A stretch of DNA of 28,333 nt from Caryophanales bacterium UBA6768 (GCA_002453315.1 DKGO01000163.1:428-28760); one strand, 5' to 3'. Shown: positions 17,289 to 25,424, numbered from the stretch's first letter. A program made the numbers and translations. The notes: generated from the letters alone by a model not told the origin.

Positions 17289-19122
17289 TAATACGCTTTT
17301 TTTACGAGAGAGATATCCTACTATTCGTCAATACTTTTTAGAAAATAAGGATGCTTTAAATTTAAATTTGTACAAAATAGTGAATTCAAAAAGTGGTGAG
17401 AAAACATTACAATTTCAAAAGGATGATGATTCCCGTCCGTTAATGATACATAGTTTATATGCCCCTATCAAGGAGGCCGAAAAATTAATGGCCATTAATG
17501 GAGAAAAAATCCGGGAAAATAGCCATGTGTTTTTCTATGGAGTAGGGTTAGGATATCATATTGAAATTTTTACGAATAAATATCCTTCACATACTTATTC
17601 AATTTATGAACCGATACCTGAAGTATTCATGAGAATGATGGAAAATAGCGATCTTAAAAAAATTATGACAAAAATGCTACACAGACTTTATATAGACCAA
17701 CATAATAAGGAAGACAACACATATATCAATGAATTAAAAACAACAAACAGAGAAATTGTTTTTATAACTTTGCCCAGTTATGAAAATGTAGTCAAGGAGA
17801 AGTATGAAAACTTCTTTGGTAAAACTAAAGAAACAGTAAAAAATAGACGGACTAATCTACATACTAACTATAGTTTCCAAAATCGTTGGGTAATCAATAG
17901 CATTAAAAACTTTAAATATGTATTATCAACTCCAAATATTCTGAAGGATATTGATAAAACAGTTTTCCAAAACAAACCAGCAATAATTGTTTCAGCGGGA
18001 CCATCACTTTCAGAGGATATAGAACACATCCGCTATATAAAGGATAATAATTTGGCATATATTTTTTCCGTTGGTTCTGCAATAAATAGTTTAATAGAGT
18101 ATAATGTTTATCCTGATGCAATGTTTACCTATGATCCCAAACAAAGAAACCAAAAGGTTTTTGAGAAAATATATAATAGAGGTATTGATACAATTCCAAT
18201 GGTGTTTGGTTCAAGTGTCGGTTTTGAAACCATCGAAAGATTTAAGGGCCCTAAGATCCATTTTATAACTTCACAGGATAGTACCTCGTTATATTTTTTA
18301 AATGAGCATCTCAATTTGGATTTCGATATAATTTCCGATTCTCCGTCAATAGCCGTAATGGCTCTTCAAATTGCCATCAGGCTGGGTTGTAGTCCAGTTA
18401 TATTTGCTGGACAAAATTTAGGCTATTTAGATGGAATGAGATTCGCAAAAGGAATAGACTATGCGCATAAGCCCATGAAAATAGATGATGCAACCCTTGA
18501 GAATTCAATAATAACTACGGATGTATTTGGTGGTAAAATTAAAACAAGTGATAGCTTTAATAATATGAGGGAATCAATTGAAAAATATATCAGTGAATAC
18601 AAGGAGGGGCAATATATAAATACTACTAAGGGTGGTGCAGAAATTAAAGGTGCAAGGTTCCTCCCAATTGAAAGGGTCATAAATCAATATCTAACAGTAC
18701 CTTTAAAAAAGAATAATTGGTGGGAATCCCAAAATAGTCTAGGGACCATTCCTATGTCAAAAAATATTAACTTATTGGTGGAGAATTGTGAGGAATTATT
18801 AGAGTACTCTAGCCAACTGAATAGGATATTAATGGGTATAAAAAATGGTCTACAATTAAAGAATGAAGAAAAAATTATTATTCAATTGCAAAATTTCAAT
18901 AAAGTTTATAATAGAATTAATAAAAATGAATATTATAAATACTTTTTATCACTTTTTATGAGAATAGAGGCGGGTTATCTATCTAATGAGGTTAAAAGAA
19001 TAAATAAGGAGAAAAATATAATTGAAAAAGGGAACCAAATCATTTTACCTCTTTCAAGCTATATAATTCTTCTAAAGGATAACAGTCCCCGATTACTTAA
19101 GTTAATATGTGATAACTTGTAG
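17278..19122 (+). CDS. maf: Motility accessory factor Maf, flagellin nonulosonic acid transferase (DUF115 family)
   Basis: A 614-aa Maf protein. Maf enzymes O-glycosylate Ser/Thr of flagellin in the cytoplasm, before export, using CMP-activated nonulosonic acids. The central DUF115 domain is clear around residues 235-390: AIIVSAGPSLSEDIEHIRYIKDN, then VGSAINSLIEYNVYPDAMFTYDP, then SPSIAVMALQIAIRLGCSPVIFAGQNLGYLDG. It begins inside the preceding gene (11-nt overlap). Its neighbours (flagellin upstream; NeuB- and NeuA-like genes downstream) supply the acceptor and the presumed donor pathway. The sugar specificity cannot be read from the sequence. Confidence 0.92.
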   Translation: MLIDNTLFLRERYPTIRQYFLENKDALNLNLYKIVNSKSGEKTLQFQKDDDSRPLMIHSLYAPIKEAEKLMAINGEKIRENSHVFFYGVGLGYHIEIFTNKYPSHTYSIYEPIPEVFMRMMENSDLKKIMTKMLHRLYIDQHNKEDNTYINELKTTNREIVFITLPSYENVVKEKYENFFGKTKETVKNRRTNLHTNYSFQNRWVINSIKNFKYVLSTPNILKDIDKTVFQNKPAIIVSAGPSLSEDIEHIRYIKDNNLAYIFSVGSAINSLIEYNVYPDAMFTYDPKQRNQKVFEKIYNRGIDTIPMVFGSSVGFETIERFKGPKIHFITSQDSTSLYFLNEHLNLDFDIISDSPSIAVMALQIAIRLGCSPVIFAGQNLGYLDGMRFAKGIDYAHKPMKIDDATLENSIITTDVFGGKIKTSDSFNNMRESIEKYISEYKEGQYINTTKGGAEIKGARFLPIERVINQYLTVPLKKNNWWESQNSLGTIPMSKNINLLVENCEELLEYSSQLNRILMGIKNGLQLKNEEKIIIQLQNFNKVYNRINKNEYYKYFLSLFMRIEAGYLSNEVKRINKEKNIIEKGNQIILPLSSYIILLKDNSPRLLKLICDNL

Positions 19123-19141
19123 AAAATTGGTAGGTGGAATT

Positions 19142-20317
19142 TTGAATATATTACATGTAGCTAGCTTTAATGGGAATATTGGAGATAATGCAAATCATAA
19201 CGGGCTAAGAGCAAATATTCGAAAGATATTGGGCGAGGGGATATTATTCACAGAAATTGAAATGAGGGAATTCTATCAATCTTGGAACAATAGGGATTTT
19301 AATAGTAGTAATTTTATAAATTTATGTAATAAAAACGATTTAGTTATTATTGGGGGTGGTAATTTTTTTGAATTAAAATGGAATTATTCATCTACAGGGA
19401 CAACAGTTAATTTAAGTAAAACAACCCTTGAAAAAATTAAAACACCAATCTTGTTTTTTGGTTTGGGTTGTGACATAAATAAAGGGGTTAATTCGGAAAA
19501 TGTTCAAAAATTTGATTGTTTTTTAAATTATATAACCAATTCCAATCAATTTATGGTAACTATTAGAAATGATGGGTCTTATGAAACGTTGGAAAATCTA
19601 TATGGATATAAATATTTAAATAGGGTCCAAAAGGTTGCAGACGGGGCTTTTTCATTTAAACCTAAGGAATTAAGTATAAATTTAATGGATAGTGACAGGC
19701 GCATTATGGGGATTAATGTTGTTTGTGATATGAAGCATATAAGATTCAATAAAAATTTATCTTATAGGGATTTTATTAATGGATTATCAGACGTATTAAA
19801 TCGTTTTTTAAAAAAACATAATAATTATGATTTAATGTTTTTCCCTCACATATATAGTGATGTCGAGGCAATTAGTGATGTTGTAAAAATGATGAATGAT
19901 AGATTTAGAAGATCTAGAATAACAATCGCTCCTTACCTTAGTGGTGAAAATTCAGAGAATATTATATTTGGTTTATATAAAAAATGTGATTTAATCCTTG
20001 GTATGAGATTTCATAGTAATATATGCGGAATTGCACAAAATATACCAACAATTGGTTTAAGTTCCTACAATAAAATAATTGATTTATATGGGGAATTAAA
20101 TTTAAATGACAGGGTTGTTAATGTTAATGAAATGGGATTTGAGAGGAATCTCTCCAAAAAGATATATAATACCCTTGATAATTTGACTAAAATTCGGGAC
20201 ACTTATAAATATGTTAATTTGGTAATAGATAATATTAATAAAAGTTTTCTTAAAAAATTGGACAATTGGATCAAGGGTAACAATCACTTAAAAAATAGAA
20301 AGGATTATAATTTATGA
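19142..20317 (+). CDS. Polysaccharide pyruvyl transferase family protein
   Basis: A 391-aa protein of the PS_pyruv_trans family (CsaB-like fold). Typical segments are the N-terminal FNGNIGDNANHNGL, then LVIIGGGNFFELKW, LFFGLGCDI, and near the C-terminus CDLILGMRFHSNICGIAQNIPTIGLSSYNK, the conserved RxH-containing motif. Members move pyruvate from phosphoenolpyruvate onto sugars as a ketal. An ATG at 19109 would overlap maf but has no ribosome binding site; TTG 19142 follows ggtgg and starts the fold properly (LNILHVASFNG). The last bases overlap the next start as ATGA. A glycan acceptor in the flagellin pathway is plausible but unproven. Confidence 0.85.
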   Translation: MNILHVASFNGNIGDNANHNGLRANIRKILGEGILFTEIEMREFYQSWNNRDFNSSNFINLCNKNDLVIIGGGNFFELKWNYSSTGTTVNLSKTTLEKIKTPILFFGLGCDINKGVNSENVQKFDCFLNYITNSNQFMVTIRNDGSYETLENLYGYKYLNRVQKVADGAFSFKPKELSINLMDSDRRIMGINVVCDMKHIRFNKNLSYRDFINGLSDVLNRFLKKHNNYDLMFFPHIYSDVEAISDVVKMMNDRFRRSRITIAPYLSGENSENIIFGLYKKCDLILGMRFHSNICGIAQNIPTIGLSSYNKIIDLYGELNLNDRVVNVNEMGFERNLSKKIYNTLDNLTKIRDTYKYVNLVIDNINKSFLKKLDNWIKGNNHLKNRKDYNL

Positions 20318-21174
20318 AACCAAAAATTATTGCAGAGATTGGTTGTAACCATAAAGGGAATTTAAATATCGCAAAAGAAATGATTAAAATTGCTGCTATT
20401 TACTGTAAGGTTGATGTTGTCAAATTTCAAACTAGAAATAACCGAGAATTACTATCTGAGAAGGAATACAATGCCCCTCATCCCAATCCTGTTAATTCAT
20501 ATGGGAAAACATATGGATTACATCGTGAGGCTTTAGAATTTACCCCCAAACAACATAAGGAACTAAAGGATTTTTGTGATTTGTACAATGTTGAATATAG
20601 CACATCGGTATGGGATTTATCCTCAGCTAAAGAAATAGCTATACTGAATCCCAAAATGATTAAAATTCCTTCGGCAATGAATAATCACTTCGAGATGCTA
20701 GACTGGTTATGTGAAAATTATGTTGGTGAATTACATGTTTCTACTGGTATGTCAAATTATGATGAAATAGATGATATAGTTTCATTCTTTGTTAACAAAA
20801 GAAGAGAAAGTGATTTAGTTTTATATAATTGTACATCAGGTTATCCAGTACCTTATAGGGATGTTGCATTATTGGAGATTACAAGATTGACAAACAAATA
20901 TGGGAATAAAGTGAAGGCGATAGGTTTTTCTGGACACCATCTTGGAAATGCAATTGATATCGCAGCCTACACACTGGGTGCAACCTGGATTGAGCGTCAC
21001 TATACCTTAGATAGAACATGGAAAGGGACGGATCATTCTGCTTCATTAGAACCCCATGATATGAAATTGTTAGTGGAAAATTTAAAAAATACCTGTGAAG
21101 CACTTTCTTTTAAGAAAAAGGAAATATTGGATATAGAAAATGTACAACGTAAAAAACTAAAATTCAAAGGATAG
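20314..21174 (+). CDS. NeuB-type nonulosonate (sialic acid-like) synthase without SAF domain
   Basis: A 286-aa NeuB-family TIM barrel that condenses phosphoenolpyruvate with a mannose-type sugar to make a nine-carbon 2-keto-3-deoxy acid. Motifs: AEIGCNHKGNLNIAKEMI, VVKFQTR, KIPSAMNN, ELHVSTGMSN, GFSGHH, and IERHYTLDRTWKGTDHSASLEP. The usual family length is about 340-350 aa because of a C-terminal antifreeze-like (SAF) domain; here the protein stops after the barrel. It overlaps the previous gene by four bases (ATGA) and ends five bases before the next. The missing SAF domain and the phosphatase fused to the next protein favour a 6-phosphate substrate and a 9-phosphate product, as inference. 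Confidence 0.9.
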   Translation: MKPKIIAEIGCNHKGNLNIAKEMIKIAAIYCKVDVVKFQTRNNRELLSEKEYNAPHPNPVNSYGKTYGLHREALEFTPKQHKELKDFCDLYNVEYSTSVWDLSSAKEIAILNPKMIKIPSAMNNHFEMLDWLCENYVGELHVSTGMSNYDEIDDIVSFFVNKRRESDLVLYNCTSGYPVPYRDVALLEITRLTNKYGNKVKAIGFSGHHLGNAIDIAAYTLGATWIERHYTLDRTWKGTDHSASLEPHDMKLLVENLKNTCEALSFKKKEILDIENVQRKKLKFKG

Positions 21175-21179
21175 ATAAT

Positions 21180-22403
21180 ATGGATAAACCAAAAAAGATA
21201 GTTGCTTTTATTCCCGTGAGGGGAGGGAGTAAGTCCATTCCCCACAAAAATATAAAACACATTGCAGGGCAACCCCTTGTATATTGGGTTATTGATGCTG
21301 CAGTGAATTGCAAATATATTGATAAAGTATATGTAAGTACCGACAGTGCCCGAATTAAACATTGTGTGTCTAATTATCATAAGTCTAATTCGTATAAGAT
21401 TGAGTGCATAGATAGGAATCCACAAACTGCAACCGATGATGCAACAACAGAAATGGCCATGTTGGAGTTTGCAGAGAATTTCCATTTTACAAATATTATC
21501 CTTATCCAGGCTACTAGCCCATTACTTACATCGGAAAACCTTAGTGAGGCAATTGAAAAGTATAAATTAGGTGATTTTGACAGTCTACTTTCTGTTGTAA
21601 AACAAAAACGATTTATCTGGGATATCAATAAAAATAATTATACAGTTAAACCCTTAAATTATACTGTCAATTCTAGGCCTCCTCGACAGGAGCAATCAGG
21701 GTATCTAGTAGAAAATGGCGCTTTCTATATAACTAAAAAGGAATTTCTCATAAATTCGAAGTTAAGACTATCTGGTAAAATTGGTAGTTACGAAATGCCT
21801 GAAGAAACATATCATGAGATTGATGAACCCACCGATTGGATAATTGTAGAGGGACTATTATTGAATAGTATCAAATATAGAAGGAATGGTATTACATTAG
21901 ATTTTTCAAATATAAAATTATTTGCTATGGATTGTGACGGTGTATTAACTGATGCAGGTATGTATTATACTGAATACGGAGATGAAATTAAAAAGTTCAA
22001 TACTAAAGATGGTATGGGAATAAAACTATTGCATGAAAATAGTATTCAAACCGCAATAATTACGGGTGAAAATACAAAAATAGTTAAAAGTCGAGCAAAT
22101 AAAATGGGAATAATGGATGTTTACCAGGGTATCAATAATAAAGTGTCTGTAATGGAGGAATTATTACAAAAATATAATCTGGATTATAGTGAGGTAGCAT
22201 ATATGGGTGATGATATTAATGATATTGAATTGCTTAGGAAAGTGGGGTATAGTTTTTCTGTAGAAAATGCAACTGATAGTGTGAAGGCAATTGTCGATTA
22301 TGTATCCCGCGCTAAAGGTGGGCAAGGGGCAGTTCGTGAGGTAGTTGAATTAATCCTTCTCAAATCCAATTATGAAGGTCGGGTGAAGGACGATGAATTT
22401 TGA
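21180..22403 (+). CDS. CMP-nonulosonate synthetase fused to a KdsC-like HAD phosphatase
   Basis: A 407-aa two-domain protein. Residues 1-225 form a cytidylyltransferase of the NeuA type, with the nucleotide loop IPVRGGSKSIPHKN near residue 11, VSTDS, and LIQATSPLL. Residues 245-400 form a KdsC-like HAD phosphatase: FAMDCDGVLTD with the catalytic Asp251 and Asp253, then TGE, and YMGDDINDIELL near residue 343. The pair can remove a 9-phosphate and then make the CMP-sugar in one polypeptide, an arrangement also seen in animal CMAS, where the phosphatase domain is inactive. Here the catalytic aspartates are kept. It overlaps the next gene by 11 nt. Substrate (Neu5Ac-9-P, Kdn-9-P or related) is not determined. 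Confidence 0.92.
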   Translation: MDKPKKIVAFIPVRGGSKSIPHKNIKHIAGQPLVYWVIDAAVNCKYIDKVYVSTDSARIKHCVSNYHKSNSYKIECIDRNPQTATDDATTEMAMLEFAENFHFTNIILIQATSPLLTSENLSEAIEKYKLGDFDSLLSVVKQKRFIWDINKNNYTVKPLNYTVNSRPPRQEQSGYLVENGAFYITKKEFLINSKLRLSGKIGSYEMPEETYHEIDEPTDWIIVEGLLLNSIKYRRNGITLDFSNIKLFAMDCDGVLTDAGMYYTEYGDEIKKFNTKDGMGIKLLHENSIQTAIITGENTKIVKSRANKMGIMDVYQGINNKVSVMEELLQKYNLDYSEVAYMGDDINDIELLRKVGYSFSVENATDSVKAIVDYVSRAKGGQGAVREVVELILLKSNYEGRVKDDEF

Positions 22404-23145
22404 ACCATTTATCATTCGCAACAATGGTCAGATATTGGATGCATTACAGAAGATAGATGAAAATAATAAAGGTTTTTTAATAGTTATAAATGAAAATATG
22501 AGTGTGGTAGGAACGTTGACAGACGGCGATATTAGAAGGGCATTTATAGACAAATATTCCGCAAATGATTCCATCAAGAATATATTTAAAAAGGATTTTA
22601 TCTTTATAAAAGAAAATGATAAGTTTGAAAATGTAATTAATATTTTTAAATCCCCCAAAATAAACTTTTTACCTGTTATCTGTGATAATTATCAACTTGT
22701 AAATTTAATTACAAAAAAACAATTTCATACTGCCTTAATTGAAGATATTAATTTTTCACTAAGATATAACTTCTTTGATTTAGATGAATTAACGATAGAC
22801 CATGAAATTTATAACCGGCCATGGGGTTTTTATAAAACAACTTTTCTGAATCCCTATGCAAGGGCAAAAATAATTACTGTTTATCCGAACGAGGAAATAA
22901 GTTTACAAGAACATAAAAAAAGGGAGGAACATTGGGTAGTAATTTCTGGACATGGGATAGTCATTATAGGGGAAAGTGAAAAAAATATACAACCTGGTAA
23001 TTATATTTATATTCCTAAGGGGTGCAAGCATAAAATAAGTAATACTAATCCTAAAAAATCTCTAATGATTTCAGAGGTACAGCTGGGTGAGGAGTTCAGT
23101 GAAGATGATATTATTAGATATGAAGATAAATACGGAAGAAACTAG
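22393..23145 (+). CDS. CBS-pair / type II phosphomannose isomerase-like cupin fusion
   Basis: A 250-aa fusion. Residues about 5-115 are two CBS motifs (GFLIVINENMSVVGTLTDGDIRRAFI, then INFLPVICDNYQLVNLITKKQF), as found in front of sugar nucleotidyltransferases in legionaminate clusters, where they may bind nucleotides. Residues about 135-249 are the cupin of type II mannose-6-phosphate isomerases: RPWGFYKT, ISLQEHKKREEHWVVISGHG with the metal-binding His/Glu residues, YIPKGCKHKISN, and a closing EVQLGEEFSEDDIIRYEDKYGR. The nucleotidyltransferase domain usually found with either part is absent. It is the last gene of the island and overlaps the previous one by 11 nt. Supplying mannose-6-phosphate to the NeuB-type enzyme is the obvious inference. 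Confidence 0.87.
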   Translation: MNFEPFIIRNNGQILDALQKIDENNKGFLIVINENMSVVGTLTDGDIRRAFIDKYSANDSIKNIFKKDFIFIKENDKFENVINIFKSPKINFLPVICDNYQLVNLITKKQFHTALIEDINFSLRYNFFDLDELTIDHEIYNRPWGFYKTTFLNPYARAKIITVYPNEEISLQEHKKREEHWVVISGHGIVIIGESEKNIQPGNYIYIPKGCKHKISNTNPKKSLMISEVQLGEEFSEDDIIRYEDKYGRN

Positions 23146-23273
23146 TTTGGGGCACCCCGTTGTTTATGGTGGTTTAATGGTCTAGAATCATTAATTGTCA
23201 AATATGTCCTATAATTAAGGATTAGAAGTTTCAAAAAACCCCCAAATTATATTTAATAAAAAGTTACCGTAGA

Positions 23274-23564
23274 ATGGTAATGTTGTTACTTCGCAATTAT
23301 ATAGAGATAATAGGATGGTTTGCTATTTCTTATATGACTTTACAACATTATTTTCAGGAAATACCAGTAACATTTTTAGGAATTATTTATGGTAGTTTCA
23401 GAACGATGGCAAATTTTAGTTCTGAGTTAAAACCTGTAACAAACATTGGACTTTTGGTTATTTCCATTCAGTCATTTATTGGATTGTTTATGACGTTGAT
23501 TAGTCTCGCAAGGTTTATATGGCTATTCCCTAGACCAGATACAAGGGATGAAACGGAAAAATGA
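23274..23564 (+). CDS. Small two-helix membrane protein resembling a K+ channel pore lacking the filter
   Basis: A 96-aa membrane protein. Two hydrophobic segments (residues about 8-40 and 58-86) flank a loop reading YGSFRTMANFSSELKPVTNIG. The flank, order and ending (VTNIGLLVISIQSFIGLFMTLISLARFIWLFPRP) look like the pore and second helix of two-transmembrane potassium channels, but the selectivity signature T-x-GYGD is replaced by ANFSSE. So it is either a divergent, non-conducting relative or a different small membrane protein. No clear ribosome binding site is seen (ATG 23274 or 23280). It stands alone after the glycosylation island. Confidence 0.55.
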   Translation: MVMLLLRNYIEIIGWFAISYMTLQHYFQEIPVTFLGIIYGSFRTMANFSSELKPVTNIGLLVISIQSFIGLFMTLISLARFIWLFPRPDTRDETEK

Positions 23565-23672
23565 GATAAGGGGAAACTTTTAATATAACTGTTATAACCA
23601 ACATAAGATTCTTCATCGTTTGAGTTTGTTCTTATTCTACTTATTCCCCTACCAATCTAATGGAAAATATAG

Positions 23673-23678
23673 TATAAT
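23673..23678 (+). promoter_or_regulatory. -10 element before the coiled-coil gene
   Basis: TATAAT, 35 bp before the ribosome binding site-linked ATG at 23714. No convincing -35 is found 16-18 bp upstream. Confidence 0.4.
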
Positions 23679-23713
23679 ATTTTTTACATATTGTGTTGAA
23701 GGAGGTGACGATA

Positions 23714-24358
23714 ATGCTGGAAAAAAAGATTGATGCGTTGTTTGATGTTGTGACAGATTTAGCAGTGGATATGAAGTATGTTAAAGCTAAGATAGATTTT
23801 TTAGAGATAGAAATGAATGAAAGATTTACTGCAGTCGATGTTCGATTCGAAAAAATCGATGCTCGTTTTGAAGAGTTGGAATCTAGAGTGGATGAGAGAT
23901 TTGCTACAGTCGATATCCGATTTGAAAGTCTTGAATCTAGAATGGATGAGGGATTTACTACAGTCGATGCTCGTTTTGAAGAGTTGGAATCTAGAGTGGA
24001 TGAGAGATTTGCTACAGTCGATATCCGATTCGAAAGTCTTGAATCTAGAATGGATGAGGGATTTGCTACAGTCGATATCCGATTTGAAAGTCTTGAATCT
24101 AGAATGAATGAGGGATTTGCTGCAGTTGATGTCCGATTTGAGGGCATTGAATTTAAAATGGATGATGGATTTGATACGATGTCTTCCCGATTTGATAGCC
24201 TTGATGAGAAAGTTGACAATTTAACAACCGAAAACAGAAGTTATTTTAAACGATTAGAAGAGAGATCTGATACACATGAAATTGTCATGCGCAAATTATC
24301 GTATCAAACAAATGCTAATGAAGGCAGAATTGCTGAAATACAAGAGAAATTGCAATAA
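23714..24358 (+). CDS. Coiled-coil protein with 18-residue repeats, unknown function
   Basis: A 214-aa soluble, acidic protein predicted as one long coiled coil. Six tandem 18-residue units of type RFEELESRVDERFATVDI occupy residues 51-158 (54-bp DNA repeats, 23864-24187), and the family ends with a non-repetitive part (NRSYFKRLEERSDTHEIVMRKLSYQTNANEGRIAEIQEKLQ). A strong ribosome binding site (ggaggtga) selects ATG 23714 over an in-frame GTG at 23693. The 18-residue (7+11) period suits a right-handed or straight coiled coil. Related short coiled-coil proteins are common in Bacillus and phages; no function is known to me. DNA repeats this close in sequence should change copy number between strains. 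Confidence 0.82.
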   Translation: MLEKKIDALFDVVTDLAVDMKYVKAKIDFLEIEMNERFTAVDVRFEKIDARFEELESRVDERFATVDIRFESLESRMDEGFTTVDARFEELESRVDERFATVDIRFESLESRMDEGFATVDIRFESLESRMNEGFAAVDVRFEGIEFKMDDGFDTMSSRFDSLDEKVDNLTTENRSYFKRLEERSDTHEIVMRKLSYQTNANEGRIAEIQEKLQ

Positions 24359-24587
24359 ATACCCTATCGCTTATCATACGTAATGACCGAATTGTTTTAC
24401 ATAAAAAGCTTATGAGTTTAATTTTAAACTAAATTATGAAAACTTCACTAAGTATCCCCAACAGATGAAAAGTACGGATAATGTTATATCCTATTTGTTT
24501 TATTTCCCTCATTTTAAATAAAAAACCCTCACAAATAAGAAATAATACCAATAAAAACCTGAATTCCTTCCATTTACTATGTTTTTG

Positions 24588-24596
24588 TCCGATAAT
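24588..24596 (+). promoter_or_regulatory. Sigma-D-like -10 element before the yjfB-like gene
   Basis: tCCGATAAt, identical to the element at 16627 and close to the sigma-D -10 GCCGATAT. The -35 region has no good TAAA. It lies about 50 bp before the start codon of a motility-associated gene. Confidence 0.4.
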
Positions 24597-24645
24597 AGAA
24601 GTAGATAAGTAGATAAATTTTCAGTCTAAAAAAGGAGAGTTTGCA

Positions 24646-24837
24646 ATGGATATAGCGGCAATGTCAGTAGTGATGAAACAAGCAATGGTAAAGCAAGATG
24701 CGAGCATTGCAGTGATGAAAAATGCGATGTCGTTAGCGAAGGACAACAACAATGCATTAATGGAAATGATGCAAACCCCAGTCGTTGCAAAAGTGCCACA
24801 TCCTTATTTGGGGAATCATATTGATTTGAAAGGTTAA
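24646..24837 (+). CDS. YjfB-family putative motility protein
   Basis: A 63-aa protein matching the YjfB family of small putative motility proteins: MDIAAMSVVMKQAMVKQDASIAVMKNAMSLAKDNNNALMEMM, a proline-containing linker, and the ending PHPYLGNHIDLKG, which is like LGKNIDIKA of Bacillus subtilis YjfB (from memory). It has a good ribosome binding site (aaaggaga). A sigma-D-like -10 element upstream and a structured terminator behind make it a single-gene unit. The molecular role is not known. Confidence 0.85.
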   Translation: MDIAAMSVVMKQAMVKQDASIAVMKNAMSLAKDNNNALMEMMQTPVVAKVPHPYLGNHIDLKG

Positions 24838-24865
24838 TAGATTCATTTAAGTTAAATAAATGTTT

Positions 24866-24935
24866 AAGCAACCTATACAGTTGAAAAATTTAACGCTAAC
24901 ACTAAAGCGTGAATTTTCATCTTTGGTTGCTTTTT
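24866..24935 (+). terminator. Structured terminator, copy 1 of a look-alike pair
   Basis: The outer stem AAGCAACC (24866-24873) pairs with GGTTGCTT (24925-24932), followed by T. Inside is a second stem, aaatt-t-aacgct with agcgt-g-aattt. The layout and size match the element at 25783, whose outer stem differs by one compensated base pair. Confidence 0.75.
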
Positions 24936-24991
24936 GAATTTTTAAAGACAGCAGATTTCCTTATGAATACAAATGAAGGGGAGGATTACCA

Positions 24992-25201
24992 ATGGCAAAA
25001 CGTAAAAAGGACAAAAATAGAAATCATTATTATGAAATGAATGAAATAGAGAGTGACGAAAATTTTGCATATATTGTCGGATATACAAGTGGTGGGGCAC
25101 CTTACGGGGTAACATGGGAGGAATGGGAGGAACTTGGGGAAAGTGACCGTTCAGAAAATGATACCTCACCAGAGATTGATGATAGTGATTTACCATTTTG
25201 A
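24992..25201 (+). CDS. Conserved-looking small hydrophilic protein, unknown function
   Basis: A 69-aa protein with a lysine/arginine-rich start (MAKRKKDKNRN), a central motif AYIVGYTSGGAPYGVTWEEWEEL, and an acidic tail. A good ribosome binding site (aaggggagg) precedes the ATG. I remember similar short proteins with TSGGAxYGVTWEE in Bacillus but no assigned function. No signal peptide or membrane segment. Confidence 0.75.
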   Translation: MAKRKKDKNRNHYYEMNEIESDENFAYIVGYTSGGAPYGVTWEEWEELGESDRSENDTSPEIDDSDLPF

Positions 25202-25284
25202 TTAAAGCAAAAAGGTGCTAATATTTGATGTGGATACAACAAAAGAAGACATCGAATGTTCTTTTAAATGAAGTGAAAATAAGC

Positions 25285-25290
25285 TATAAT
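25285..25290 (+). promoter_or_regulatory. -10 element before the second coiled-coil gene
   Basis: TATAAT with an extended AT-rich surrounding. No convincing -35 is visible. It implies a leader of about 125 nt before the ATG at 25425, with no recognisable structure. Confidence 0.3.
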
Positions 25291-25424
25291 AAAAAATACT
25301 ACGCAATGACTTTTTCCTTATGTCTCACAGAAAGTATCTACCAATCTTATCATCTTTTTACTACGAAAAATATATCTATAACTTAATTATCTACTATTTT
25401 AATAATATACAAGGGGGAGAGCAA

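Noticed and set aside
23641..24219. Ser/Asn-rich minus-strand frame of 192 codons
   Set aside because: It is the antisense of the 54-bp repeats in the coiled-coil gene, which has a strong ribosome binding site on the plus strand.
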